Assembly (NCBI RefSeq): GCF_029870285.1 | Contig: NZ_JACSYA010000005.1 | Span: 177,677-241,676, forward strand | Source of the DNA: Delftia sp. PS-11 | GTDB taxonomy: Bacteria > Pseudomonadota > Gammaproteobacteria > Burkholderiales > Burkholderiaceae_C | Direction of reading: 5' to 3' | DNA length: 64,000 bases | Shown: positions 1-8,043 of the stretch, one piece after another | How positions within the stretch are numbered: position 1 is the first letter of the stretch | Layout of the letters: the number at the start of each line of letters is the position of its first letter | Translations under genes and position numbers: made by a program | Notes under the pieces: model-generated | What the model was told of the DNA's origin: nothing | Database searches by the model: none | The model's input: only the letters and a program-made list of their open reading frames with translations

Positions 1-33
1 CGCATCGAAGCCTCGGGCGGCATGTTCCTCTGA
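1..33 (+). CDS. Possible C-terminal end of an upstream gene (partial)
   Basis: The first 33 bases read in frame 1 as RIEASGGMFL followed by TGA, and the next gene converges from the minus strand with its stop at 49. This fits the last codons of a plus-strand gene that begins outside the window. Ten residues are too few to assign a family, and chance reading is possible. Confidence 0.3.
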   Translation, partial: RIEASGGMFL

Positions 34-48
34 GTCCGTGCCGCGTCG

Positions 49-330
49 TCAGCGCAGGCGCCCGTGCGCCACCATGCCCAGCAGCACGATGGCGGCCGCC
101 GCGCTGATGTGGCCCACCCAGGCCACCAGCCCCAGGGACCAGGGCTGCACCTGCAGCGCTGCCCAGAGCGACAGCGCCAGCAGCGCCCAGCCTGCTGTGC
201 GCAGCCAGCGCGCGCGCTCAGGGGGCAGCTCCTGGCCGAGCAGGTCCTGCTGGTGGCGGTCCATGGCCAGGGCCAGGCAGGCGAAGGCGCCCAGGGCCAG
301 GAGCTGGCAGATCAGATGGGCGCCGCTCAT
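49..330 (-). CDS. DUF3325 family small membrane protein
   Basis: A 93-residue hydrophobic protein starting MSGAHLICQLLALGAF, with about three membrane segments (roughly residues 4-22, 43-62 and 68-88). Size and position fit the DUF3325 family, whose members usually end iron-uptake operons that also carry a DUF3649 protein and a PepSY membrane protein. Its ATG overlaps the stop of the PepSY gene by four bases (ATGA at 327-330), so the genes are probably translationally coupled. No biochemical role is established for the family. An accessory role in siderophore or ferric-iron handling at the inner membrane is inferred only from the operon and its Fur-like box. Confidence 0.75.
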   Translation of the reverse strand: MSGAHLICQLLALGAFACLALAMDRHQQDLLGQELPPERARWLRTAGWALLALSLWAALQVQPWSLGLVAWVGHISAAAAIVLLGMVAHGRLR

Positions 331-1955
331 GCCTGTGCCTCCGTCTGGGGCATTGCGGCTGTTCTGGCAGCACGCGCGGGCCTGGCCTGGGGCCGGTGGC
401 GCCGCGTGCGCAGTGCCAGATGGGCATGCAGTGCGGCCAGGGCCAGCAGCATGAGGTCCATGCCCGCGAACACCCAGTCGCCATGGCGCAGGCTGGCATG
501 CAGGCCCCGGTCCGTGGTCAGTGCGTTGGCCACGGGCAGCAGCGCCAGCATGGCGGCTGCAGTCCACAGCAGCTCGACCCAGGCCCGCTTGGCAGGCCGG
601 CCCAGCGCCCAGAACAGCGCCGCGCCCCAGGCGATGAACATGGCGTGGATTTCCCATTCGGCGCGCTGGGCCATGCCCAGGGGCAGCAGCCGGTTGGCCC
701 ACAGCATGGCCGCCATGCCGATGGACAGGCCCGCGATGGTGGCAATGTTGAGCCGCTCCACAAGCCGCATGCTGAAGTGCGGCCTGTCGGGGTCGGGCAG
801 CTTGCTGCGCCGCTTGACGGTCCACAGCACCAGCCCTGTGCCCACCATGGCCGTGCCGGCCAGGCTGACGAGAAAGTACAGCCAGCGCGTGGCCAGATCG
901 CCAAAGCGGCCCAGGTGCAGCGCGTAGAGCACGCCGCGCGTCTCGGCGGCAGCGCCCACGCGGTCCTGCGCCTGCAGCAGCGCGCCGCTGGCGCCGTCGA
1001 ACAGCAGGAACTGCGGGCTGAACGAGACGCGGCCATGGTCGCCGCGTATCACGGCCACGCGCGCGCCGGCGTCGCCAGGCTGGGTGATGTTCAGGCGTCC
1101 CACCTGGCCCGGCCCCCAGCGCTGCTCGGCCTGGCGCACCATGTCGGCCAGCGGCGCCAGGGGCGCGGCCTGGCCCGTGGGCTTGCCGGGCGCGATGAAG
1201 GCGTTCAGCTGCAGGCTTGCCTCCTGGCGCTGCTGCGCAGTCATGTCCGTGGCCAGGCTGGCCCAGGGCATGTACATCAGCGCCAGTGTCACCAGCCCCG
1301 TATAGGTGATCATCAGATGGAACGGCAGCCCCAGCACCGACAGCGCGTTGTGTGCATCCAGCCAGGAACGCTGGCCCTTGCCCCAGCGGAAGGTGAAGAA
1401 GTCGGCAAAGATCTTCTTGTGTGTGATCACGCCGCTGACGATGGCCACCAGCATGAACATGGCGCACAGGCCCGCAAGGTAGCGGCCCCACATCACCGGC
1501 ATGTAGTGGAACTGGAAATGGAAGCGGTAGAAGAACTCGCCGCCGCGCGTATCGCGCGCCACATCTTCCAGGCGCGCACCCGTGGCGGGGTCGAAAAGGC
1601 TGTGCTCGAAGCCGCGCTTGTCAGGGTTCTCGGCAGGGCTCCAGAACACCAGGGCCGCCGTGCTGCGCTCGTCGGGCAGCGAGATCAGCCAGCGCGGGCT
1701 GTTCGGCGCCAGGCGCGCCATGGCATCGCCTACGCGCTGGGCCGCCAGCGCAGGCTCGGCGGCCTGGCTGGCGGGTGGCAGCTCGGGCTGCATCCACTGC
1801 GTGATCTCGTTCTTGAAGTAGCTCACCGTGCCCGTGAGGAACATGGCGTAGAGGAACCAGCCCAGCAGCAGCCCGGTCCAGGTGTGCAGGCCGGACATGG
1901 CCTGGCGAATGCCCTGGGCCTTGGCTGCGGGCCGGGGTTGGCTGGCGGCGCTCAT
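327..1955 (-). CDS. PepSY-associated transmembrane protein (iron-uptake/reductase type)
   Basis: A 542-residue inner-membrane protein. The N-terminus has the typical PepSY_TM signature HTWTGLLLGWFLYAMFLTGT (about residues 22-41), a second helix pair lies near GRYLAGLCAMFMLVAIVSG, and a long periplasmic part contains PepSY-like segments. Several helices follow in the C-terminal half. The histidines spread over helices (HTWTG, FHFQFHYMP, HNALSVLGLPFH) resemble haem-ligating residues of PepSY_TM ferric-reductase-like proteins. The start at 1955 is chosen because it overlaps the upstream stop (ATGA), and the longer upstream reading is out of keeping with the family. It is the middle gene of a three-gene operon behind a Fur-like box, so iron-regulated expression is likely. 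Ferrisiderophore reduction is the plausible but unproven role. Confidence 0.82.
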   Translation of the reverse strand: MSAASQPRPAAKAQGIRQAMSGLHTWTGLLLGWFLYAMFLTGTVSYFKNEITQWMQPELPPASQAAEPALAAQRVGDAMARLAPNSPRWLISLPDERSTAALVFWSPAENPDKRGFEHSLFDPATGARLEDVARDTRGGEFFYRFHFQFHYMPVMWGRYLAGLCAMFMLVAIVSGVITHKKIFADFFTFRWGKGQRSWLDAHNALSVLGLPFHLMITYTGLVTLALMYMPWASLATDMTAQQRQEASLQLNAFIAPGKPTGQAAPLAPLADMVRQAEQRWGPGQVGRLNITQPGDAGARVAVIRGDHGRVSFSPQFLLFDGASGALLQAQDRVGAAAETRGVLYALHLGRFGDLATRWLYFLVSLAGTAMVGTGLVLWTVKRRSKLPDPDRPHFSMRLVERLNIATIAGLSIGMAAMLWANRLLPLGMAQRAEWEIHAMFIAWGAALFWALGRPAKRAWVELLWTAAAMLALLPVANALTTDRGLHASLRHGDWVFAGMDLMLLALAALHAHLALRTRRHRPQARPARAARTAAMPQTEAQA

Positions 1956-2266
1956 GCCCCGATCCCCTTGCCCCAGGTCCACCAGGCGGCGGGCGCCAGC
2001 GCCAGGGCCACGGCCAGCAGTCCGCCCCAGGCCCGCCAGGCGCTGCGCACGGCAAACACCCAGACGGCCGCGCCTGCGTAGACGGCAAAGCTCAGCAAGG
2101 TGCCCGCGATCGCCGCCTGGACCCGGTCGGCGGGCAGGGCCAGCACGGCCACGCTGGCCAGCGCGGCCACGGCATAGCCGCCCAGCAGCGCAGCCAGGAT
2201 GCGCGAAGTCAATGGGCCGTGGCGGTGGAGCCAGTCGATAGGAAGGCGCAGTGGCAAGGAGGGCAT
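1952..2266 (-). CDS. DUF3649 family membrane protein
   Basis: A 104-residue protein beginning MPSLPLRLPIDWLHRHG, with three hydrophobic stretches and a C-terminus ending WWTWGKGIGA. This matches the size and layout of DUF3649 proteins, which precede PepSY/DUF3325 genes in iron-uptake operons. The start at 2266 removes an unlikely arginine/proline-rich upstream extension. The stop overlaps the PepSY start by four bases. It is the first gene after the Fur-like box at 2348-2366. Function is unknown; a link to TonB-dependent siderophore uptake is inferred from known operon context, but no TonB receptor lies in this window. Confidence 0.72.
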   Translation of the reverse strand: MPSLPLRLPIDWLHRHGPLTSRILAALLGGYAVAALASVAVLALPADRVQAAIAGTLLSFAVYAGAAVWVFAVRSAWRAWGGLLAVALALAPAAWWTWGKGIGA

Positions 2267-2347
2267 GGCGCAGTGCCTGGGCAGGTTCGGACAACGCCGC
2301 CGGCACGGGTCATGGCGTGGCGGCGGCTGCATGGGCGCTGCATATTA

Positions 2348-2366
2348 TTTGAGAATAATTCCCATT
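2348..2366 (-). promoter_or_regulatory. Fur-like box upstream of the DUF3649-PepSY-DUF3325 operon
   Basis: TTTGAGAATAATTCCCATT is a 19-base imperfect palindrome centred on GAGAATAATTC, close to the alternating NATAAT-type pattern of Fur operators in beta-proteobacteria. It lies about 80 bases upstream of the operon start at 2266 and downstream of the LysR stop at 2419, so the iron operon is its only plausible target. This is assigned from pattern and context. Confidence 0.6.
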
Positions 2367-2418
2367 ACAAGTGGTGCGTGCAAAATCTTTGGCATGCGCA
2401 CCAGGCAACGGGGTGCGT

Positions 2419-3279
2419 TCAGCCCACCGGCATCCGCATGCGCGCCTGCAGGTTGTCGAACACCTGCCGCGTCACGGGACTGACCACGTGGCTGCGGATG
2501 TAGAGGCGGTAGATCAGGTCCGGCAGGGGCGGCATGCCGTCGCCCATGCCCAGTACGCGCAGGCCGGGGTCGAGCTGCTCCACGCCGCGCGCCGTCACGC
2601 CCAGGCCCGCGCGCAGGGCCGCACGGATGCCGACCAGGCTGGTGCAGGTGTGGCGCTGTGTCCAGGCGATGCCCGCAGCGTCCAGCGCTTCGCAGCCCAG
2701 GCGCCGGAAGATACTGGGCCCGTCGGCCATGACCAGGGGAACCGGCCGGCACGGGTCGTGGGCATAGCCTGCGCCGCACAGCCAGACCGTGGGCGTGGAG
2801 CGCAGGGCAAAGCCTTCGAAGCCTTCGTCCTCGCGGTTGGACAGGGCCAGATCCAGCTCGCCCTGCCTGAGCGATTCCATCAGAAAAGGGCTGCGCCCCA
2901 CATGGATGTCGATCTGCATGCCCGGAAAGTTCTGCGCAATCTCCCGCAGCACGGGCGCCAGCATGTTGTCGGCCGCGTCATGCGGCGCGCCGATGCGGAC
3001 CCGTCCCTGCACCTGGCGGTGCTGCAGATTGCGCAGCGCTTCATCGTGGATGGCCAGCATGTGGCGCGCATAGCCCAGCAGCCGCTGGCCATGCTCGGTG
3101 AGGCGCTTGTTGCGGCCCTGCTTTTCGAACAGCGCATGGCCGATCTTCTCTTCCAGGCGCTGCATCTGCTGGGTGATGGCCGACTGTGTACGCCCCAGCT
3201 GCACGGCAGCGGCGGCGAAGCTGTCATGGCTGGCAATGGCGGCCAGCGTGCGCAGCAGGTCCAGATCAAGCGTCTCCAT
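2419..3279 (-). CDS. LysR-family transcriptional regulator
   Basis: A 286-residue LysR-type regulator. The N-terminal winged helix-turn-helix covers about residues 1-60 ([21 protein letters not shown], then [18 protein letters not shown]), followed by the effector-binding domain from about residue 90. It is divergent from the cysteine-dioxygenase-like gene at 3376, and a perfect 10-base inverted repeat at 3278-3300 overlaps its own start codon. That arrangement suggests autoregulation and control of the sulfur gene group. The effector is unknown; a sulfur compound would fit the neighbours. Confidence 0.88.
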   Translation of the reverse strand: METLDLDLLRTLAAIASHDSFAAAAVQLGRTQSAITQQMQRLEEKIGHALFEKQGRNKRLTEHGQRLLGYARHMLAIHDEALRNLQHRQVQGRVRIGAPHDAADNMLAPVLREIAQNFPGMQIDIHVGRSPFLMESLRQGELDLALSNREDEGFEGFALRSTPTVWLCGAGYAHDPCRPVPLVMADGPSIFRRLGCEALDAAGIAWTQRHTCTSLVGIRAALRAGLGVTARGVEQLDPGLRVLGMGDGMPPLPDLIYRLYIRSHVVSPVTRQVFDNLQARMRMPVG

Positions 3280-3300
3280 ACTTCAATTTTATTGAAGTAT
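3278..3300. promoter_or_regulatory. Perfect inverted repeat, probable LysR operator
   Basis: Arms ATACTTCAAT (3278-3287) and ATTGAAGTAT (3291-3300) are exact reverse complements around TTT. The site contains the T-N11-A core expected for LysR proteins and overlaps the LysR start codon, 76 bases before the divergent dioxygenase start. Occupancy could both block lysR translation or transcription and activate the divergent gene. This is inferred from symmetry and placement. Confidence 0.65.
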
Positions 3301-3375
3301 TTTTGGCCGCAGCGCGGATTGTCGCGGCGCAGGCGCCTCACTACAGTGGGTTCCAACGACGACAAGGAGCCCACT

Positions 3376-3966
3376 TTGAACACCCTTTCCGAACAGCGCA
3401 GCGCTGCCGTGCAGGCCGCCATTGCCGCAATGAAGCAGGCCATCGGCACCGGCCCGGCCACACGCGCCAGCCTCGATGCCGTGCTCCAGCAACTGCTGGG
3501 CCTGGCCGCGCAGCGTGAATTCTGGCAGCAGGCCGACTACGCTGCGCCAGAGCAGGGCGAGCACCAGGCCCGCTACCTGATCGCCGAGGACGCCGACCAG
3601 AGCTATGCGCTGTACCTCAACGTCATGCGCCCCGGCAAGCGCATCGTGCCGCACAACCACACCACCTGGGCCTGCATCGCCGCTGTCGAGGGCACGGAGC
3701 ACAACCGTGTCTACGAGCGCACCGATGACGGCTCCGTGCCCGGCCGGGGCACGCTGCGCGAGACGGCCCTGGTGGTCGTTGCGCCCGGCGAAGGCATTGC
3801 CCTGATGCCCGACGACATCCATTCGGTGGAGATCCGGGGCGAGCAGGTCATCCGCCATCTGCACATGTATGGCCGCGCCCTGGAGACGCTCAACGAGCGC
3901 ACCAGCTACGACCTGGAGGCAGGCACCTGCCAGACCATGTCCATCGGCGTGCAGACGCGCCGCTGA
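3376..3966 (+). CDS. Cysteine dioxygenase-like cupin (thiol dioxygenase)
   Basis: A 196-residue cupin of the bacterial cysteine dioxygenase / 3-mercaptopropionate dioxygenase group, which oxidises a small thiol to its sulfinate with non-haem iron and O2. The three expected iron ligands are visible: H93 and H95 in [10 protein letters not shown] and H149 in DDIHS. There is no nearby in-frame ATG, so a TTG start is chosen because AAGGAG (3364-3369) sits six bases before it. It is divergent from a LysR gene and followed by a rhodanese, a Bug receptor and a cystathionine beta-lyase-like enzyme, all consistent with thiol catabolism. Cysteine versus mercaptopropionate as substrate cannot be decided from what I see. 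Confidence 0.85.
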   Translation: MNTLSEQRSAAVQAAIAAMKQAIGTGPATRASLDAVLQQLLGLAAQREFWQQADYAAPEQGEHQARYLIAEDADQSYALYLNVMRPGKRIVPHNHTTWACIAAVEGTEHNRVYERTDDGSVPGRGTLRETALVVVAPGEGIALMPDDIHSVEIRGEQVIRHLHMYGRALETLNERTSYDLEAGTCQTMSIGVQTRR

Positions 3967-4070
3967 CCCGCGCTTTTCGCCCGCTTTTTCCCTGGCTTTC
4001 TCACTGCCGCAGCGCGCTCCGTCGGAGCGTGCCGGGCAGGGCTTTGCCCGATGTTTTCCGAACGCATGCC

Positions 4071-5660
4071 ATGACTGCATTCCTTGACGCACACACCCTC
4101 AAAGCTTGGCTGCACGACGGCCAGGAAATCGCGCTGCTCGATGTGCGCGAGCACGGCCAGTACGGCGAGTCCCATCTGTTCTATGCCACGCCCTTGCCCT
4201 ACAGCCGGCTGGAGCTGGATGTGGTGCGCCTGGTGCCGCGCCGCCAGACCCGCATCGTGGTCTATGACGGCGGCGATGGCAGCGAAGGCGGCGCCGCTGC
4301 AGGGGTGGCCGAGCGCGCCGCCCGCCGCCTGGTCAGCCTGGGCTACACGCAGGTGCACGTGCTCGAAGGCGGCACGCGCGCCTGGAGCGCTGCCGGCTAC
4401 ACGCTGTTTGCGGGCGTGAACCTGCCCTCCAAAACCTTTGGCGAGCTGGCCGAGCATGCCTATGGCACGCCGCGCATCACGGCCGGGCAGCTCGCGGCGC
4501 TGCAGGCTTCGGGCCAGCCCCTGGTGGTGCTGGACGGCCGGCCGGTTTCCGAATTCCGCAAGATGAACATCCCCGGCGCCATCTGCTGCCCCAACGGCGA
4601 GCTGGCGCTGCGCGTGCGCAGCCTGGTGCCCGATGCGTTCACGCCCATCGTGGTCAACTGCGCGGGCCGCACGCGCTCCATCATCGGCGCGCAGACACTG
4701 ATCAACCTGGGCATTTCCAACCCCGTCTATGCGCTGGAGAACGGTACCCAGGGCTGGTATCTGGCCGACCTGCCGCTGGAGCATGGGGACACGCGCCGCT
4801 ATGGTGAGGACTCTGCCAGCGATGCGCTGCTGGAGCCGGCCCGTGCACTGGCCCGGCGCTTCGAGGTGCCCGAAGTCGATGCCGCGACCGTCCTGGCCTG
4901 GAGCCGCGACGGCGCGCGCAGCCTCTTCCTGTGCGACGTGCGCACGCCCGAGGAATTCCAGGCCGGCTCGCTGCCCGGCGCACAACACACGCCGGGCGGC
5001 CAGCTCATGCAGGCCGGCGACCAGTACGTGGGCGTGCGCGGCGCGCGCCTGGTGCTGTTCGACAGCGATGGCGTGCGCGCACCCGTGGTGGCCAGCTGGC
5101 TGCGCCAGCTCGGCCATGACGCCAGCGTTCTCCAGGGTGGGCTGCACAGTGGCCTGGCACTGGAGCCCGCGCCGCTGCCGCAGGTCCCTGCGCTGTCCTC
5201 CATCACGGCCCAGGCGCTGCACCAGCGCATGGCCCGGGGCGAGGTGACCGTGGTTGATCTGCGCGCAGGCATGCAGTACCGCGCCGGCCATATCGCGGGC
5301 GCACGCTGGTCCATCCGCCCGCGCCTGGCACAGGACCTGGCCGGCGAGGCCCGCCAGATCGTGCTGGTCGCGGACGAGAGCGCACTGGCCGGATGGGCTG
5401 CGCTGGAGCTGCCCGGCCCTGCGCCGCTGCTGCTCGACGGCGGCATGCAGGCCTGGCAGCAGGCCGGACTGCCCGTCGAGGCCACGCCCGACAGCCCGCC
5501 CGATGCCGAGTGCATCGACTACCTGTTCTTCGTGCATGACCGCCATGACGGCAACAAGGAAGCGGCCCGCCGCTACCTGGCATGGGAGACAGGGCTGGTG
5601 GCCCAGCTGGACGTCCGGGAGCGGGAGGCCTTCCGGCTGCCGGAACACGCCGCCCACTGA
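4071..5660 (+). CDS. Four-domain rhodanese-like sulfurtransferase
   Basis: A 529-residue protein with four rhodanese-like repeats (about residues 10-115, 135-235, 270-375, 385-480) and a C-terminal tail containing CIDYLFFVHDRHDGNKEAA. Only repeat 2 keeps a catalytic cysteine, C197 in the loop CAGRTR. The equivalent loops read YDGGDG (repeat 1), FDSDGVR (repeat 3) and VADES (repeat 4), so three repeats look catalytically dead. Rhodaneses move sulfane sulfur to cyanide, sulfite or protein thiols. No signal peptide is visible, so it should be cytoplasmic. The start at 4071 gives a normal N-terminus; a longer reading from 4029 is possible. It lies 104 bases after the thiol dioxygenase and probably acts on the same sulfur pool. 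Confidence 0.87.
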   Translation: MTAFLDAHTLKAWLHDGQEIALLDVREHGQYGESHLFYATPLPYSRLELDVVRLVPRRQTRIVVYDGGDGSEGGAAAGVAERAARRLVSLGYTQVHVLEGGTRAWSAAGYTLFAGVNLPSKTFGELAEHAYGTPRITAGQLAALQASGQPLVVLDGRPVSEFRKMNIPGAICCPNGELALRVRSLVPDAFTPIVVNCAGRTRSIIGAQTLINLGISNPVYALENGTQGWYLADLPLEHGDTRRYGEDSASDALLEPARALARRFEVPEVDAATVLAWSRDGARSLFLCDVRTPEEFQAGSLPGAQHTPGGQLMQAGDQYVGVRGARLVLFDSDGVRAPVVASWLRQLGHDASVLQGGLHSGLALEPAPLPQVPALSSITAQALHQRMARGEVTVVDLRAGMQYRAGHIAGARWSIRPRLAQDLAGEARQIVLVADESALAGWAALELPGPAPLLLDGGMQAWQQAGLPVEATPDSPPDAECIDYLFFVHDRHDGNKEAARRYLAWETGLVAQLDVREREAFRLPEHAAH

Positions 5661-5710
5661 GGCGCGCCGGGCCTCGGCACATAGCACCAAACCACTACAG
5701 GAGACAAGAC

Positions 5711-6709
5711 ATGTTCGCAATCCCCACCATGGCCAGGGTGCTGGCCGCAGGCATGGCCGCTCTGGCGCTGCTGTCGCCGGCGGCGGCCGAGCCGCTGGCC
5801 ACGCGCAACGGCTTCCCGAACCAGCCCATCCGCTTCATCTCCCCCTTCCCGCCCGGGGGCGGCAACGATGCCAGCACGCGCTGGGTGACCACGCGGCTGC
5901 CCGAGGCCACGGGCCAGCCCGCCCTGGTGGAAAACCGGGGCGGCGCGGGTGGCAACATCGGCGCCAAGGCCGTGGCCGATGCCAGGGCGGACGGCTACAC
6001 CGTACTCACGGGCCAGGTGTCGCTGATGGCGGTCAACCCCGTGCTCTACAACGCACCGGGCTTCGATCCCCTCAAGAACTTCGTACCCATCACCCAGATC
6101 AACGCAGCGCCGCTGGCCATCGTCGTCGCCTCTGCCTCGCCCTTCAAGAGCTTTGCCGACCTGGTGGCGCGCAGCAAGAGCGAGCCGGGGCGCGTGTCCT
6201 ATGCCACGCCGGGCAATGGCACGCTGTCGCATCTGGTGGGCGTGGTGCTGTCCAAGGAAAACGGCGTGCCCATGACCCATGTGCCCTACAAGGGCGCAGG
6301 GCCGGCCATCAATGACCTGCTGGGCCAGCAGGTCGATGTGCTGATCACCTCCACCTCGTCCGTGGCGGGCCTGATCCAGGCAGGACAGGTCCGTGCCCTG
6401 GCCGTCACCAGCCCGCGCCGCATCGGCGTGTTCGGCAAGGTGCCCACGCTGGAGGAGCTGGGCTTGCGCAATGCGCGCTTCGAGGACTGGTACGGCTTTT
6501 TCGCCCCCGCCGGCACGCCACCCGAGCGCGTGGCCTACCTGCACGAGGCCATCACGCGCACCCTGCTGCTGCCCGAGGTGAGCAAACTCATCGTCGATGG
6601 CGGCAGCGAAGTCGTGGCCAGCACACCCGAGGCCTTTGCCGCCCAGCTGCGCCAGGACATCGAACGCTGGTCGCGCGTGGCCCGGCTCTCCGGCGCGAAG
6701 ATCGACTGA
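5711..6709 (+). CDS. Bug-family (TctC) periplasmic solute-binding receptor
   Basis: A 332-residue tripartite tricarboxylate transporter receptor. A signal peptide ends near AALALLSPAAAEP (about residue 26), then come family marks: PIRFISPFPPGGGNDASTRW, NRGGAGGNIGAKAVADARADG and MTHVPYKGAGPAINDLLGQQVDV. An AGGAGA ribosome site precedes the ATG. No TctA or TctB membrane gene is nearby, as is common for the many orphan Bug receptors of Burkholderiales. Its stop overlaps the start of the PLP enzyme by one base, so it is part of the sulfur operon and may bind an organosulfur acid or amino acid in the periplasm. The ligand is not predictable from sequence. Confidence 0.9.
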   Translation: MFAIPTMARVLAAGMAALALLSPAAAEPLATRNGFPNQPIRFISPFPPGGGNDASTRWVTTRLPEATGQPALVENRGGAGGNIGAKAVADARADGYTVLTGQVSLMAVNPVLYNAPGFDPLKNFVPITQINAAPLAIVVASASPFKSFADLVARSKSEPGRVSYATPGNGTLSHLVGVVLSKENGVPMTHVPYKGAGPAINDLLGQQVDVLITSTSSVAGLIQAGQVRALAVTSPRRIGVFGKVPTLEELGLRNARFEDWYGFFAPAGTPPERVAYLHEAITRTLLLPEVSKLIVDGGSEVVASTPEAFAAQLRQDIERWSRVARLSGAKID

Positions 6710-7932
6710 TGGCCGCCGCATCCGCTTCTCCAGGCGCCGCCCTGCAGGCACAGACCCGCATGCTGCATGCGGGCAAGGCGCCGACCTGGGCCGGCGGCAC
6801 GGCCGTCAATCCGCCCCTGGTGCGCGCCAGCACCGTGCTGTTCGACAGCACGGCCCAGCAGCGCGAGATGCGCGCACGCCGTGGCAGCGAGCGCATCTTC
6901 AGCTACGGCGCACGCGGCACGCCCACCAGCTTCGCGCTGGAGGATGCCGTCAGCGAGCTCGAAGGCGCGTACCGCACGCGGCTGCTGCCCACGGGGCTGG
7001 CGGCCATCGGCATGGTGCTGCTGAGCTACCTGCGCCCGGGCGACCATGTGCTGCTGACCGACAGTGCCTACCAGCCCGTGCGCCATCTGGCCGGGCAGTT
7101 CCTGCAGCCCTATGGCATCGAGTACAGCTTCTTTGCCGCCGATGGCAGCGACGCCCAGGCCCGCATGCGCCCCAACACGCGCATGCTCTATGCCGAATGC
7201 CCCGGCTCGCTGGCTTACGAAATGTGCGACCTGCCCGCGCTGGCGGCCATGGCCCATGCGCATGGCGCCCTGGTGGTGGCCGACAACACCTGGGGCTCGG
7301 GCTGCCAGTACCGGCCGCTGGCGCTGGGGGCCGATGTGTCGGTCATGGCGGCCACCAAGTACCTGTCGGGCCACTCCGACGTGATGATGGGCACCGTTGC
7401 CACCACCGAAGCCGCCTGGGCGCCGCTGGCCGCGCGCTGCGACGCCTTCGGCATGGCCGTCAGCCCCGACGACGCCTGGCTGGTGCTGCGCGGCATGCGC
7501 TCGCTGGCGGCGCGGCTGCGCATGCATGAAGCACACGCGCTGGAGGTGGCGCGCTGGCTGCAGCGCCACCCCGCCGTGGCCACCGTACTGTGCCCGGCGC
7601 TGCCCACCCATCCGGGGCACGCGCTGTGGCAGCGCGACTGCCACGGCACCAATGGCCTGCTGTCTCTGGAGCTGGCGCCCGGCACGCCGCAGGCCAGCGT
7701 GGACCGCTTCATCGACGGCCTGCGACTGTTCGGCATCGGCGCCTCCTGGGGCGGCTATGAAAGCCTGGTGACCGCGGCAGACATGGCGCAGGCGCGCAGC
7801 ATCACCGACTGGAGCCGGCGCGGCCCCGTGGTGCGGCTGCACATCGGCCTGGAATCCCCGCGCGACCTGATCGCAGACCTGGAGCAGGCACTGGATGCTG
7901 CCTTGACCCCCCGGACGACTAAGAACCGCTAA
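6709..7932 (+). CDS. metC: Cystathionine beta-lyase-like PLP enzyme (Cys/Met metabolism family)
   Basis: A 407-residue fold-type I PLP enzyme. The PLP lysine is K217 in ATKYLSGHSD, with D191 in VVADNTW positioned to hold the pyridine nitrogen, and the N-terminal half has SYGARGTPTSFALEDAVSELEG. These fit bacterial MetC-type cystathionine beta-lyases, which split cystathionine or cystine into pyruvate, ammonia and a thiol. The start overlaps the upstream Bug gene's stop by one base. Together with the thiol dioxygenase and rhodanese it suggests breakdown of cysteine or cystathionine rather than methionine synthesis. The stop codon lies inside the left arm of the inverted repeat at 7925-8042. 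Other gamma-family activities are possible, so the symbol is tentative. Confidence 0.83.
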   Translation: MAAASASPGAALQAQTRMLHAGKAPTWAGGTAVNPPLVRASTVLFDSTAQQREMRARRGSERIFSYGARGTPTSFALEDAVSELEGAYRTRLLPTGLAAIGMVLLSYLRPGDHVLLTDSAYQPVRHLAGQFLQPYGIEYSFFAADGSDAQARMRPNTRMLYAECPGSLAYEMCDLPALAAMAHAHGALVVADNTWGSGCQYRPLALGADVSVMAATKYLSGHSDVMMGTVATTEAAWAPLAARCDAFGMAVSPDDAWLVLRGMRSLAARLRMHEAHALEVARWLQRHPAVATVLCPALPTHPGHALWQRDCHGTNGLLSLELAPGTPQASVDRFIDGLRLFGIGASWGGYESLVTAADMAQARSITDWSRRGPVVRLHIGLESPRDLIADLEQALDAALTPRTTKNR

Positions 7933-8042
7933 CACGACCCAGCAAATCGAAGATTTGCGGTTGAGACGAGGCGCGAAGCCGCAGGCAGTACAACCGGTAC
8001 GACAAGGCGAAGCAACGACGTATCAAGGGTTGTGTTAGCGGT
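7925..8042. repeat. 118-bp composite inverted repeat between convergent genes
   Basis: The outer arms, ACCGCTAACACGACCC (7925-7940) and GGGTTGTGTTAGCGGT (8027-8042), pair at 15 of 16 positions. Inside the left half is a perfect small hairpin: GCAAATC (7942-7948), loop GAA, GATTTGC (7952-7958). The element fills the whole gap between the metC-like stop (inside the left arm) and the iclR stop at 8044, so it could act as a bidirectional terminator. Its size, nested symmetry and lack of a U-run are unlike a simple terminator and suggest a mobile intergenic repeat. Copies elsewhere in the genome cannot be checked from this window. Confidence 0.7.
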
Positions 8043-8043
8043 G

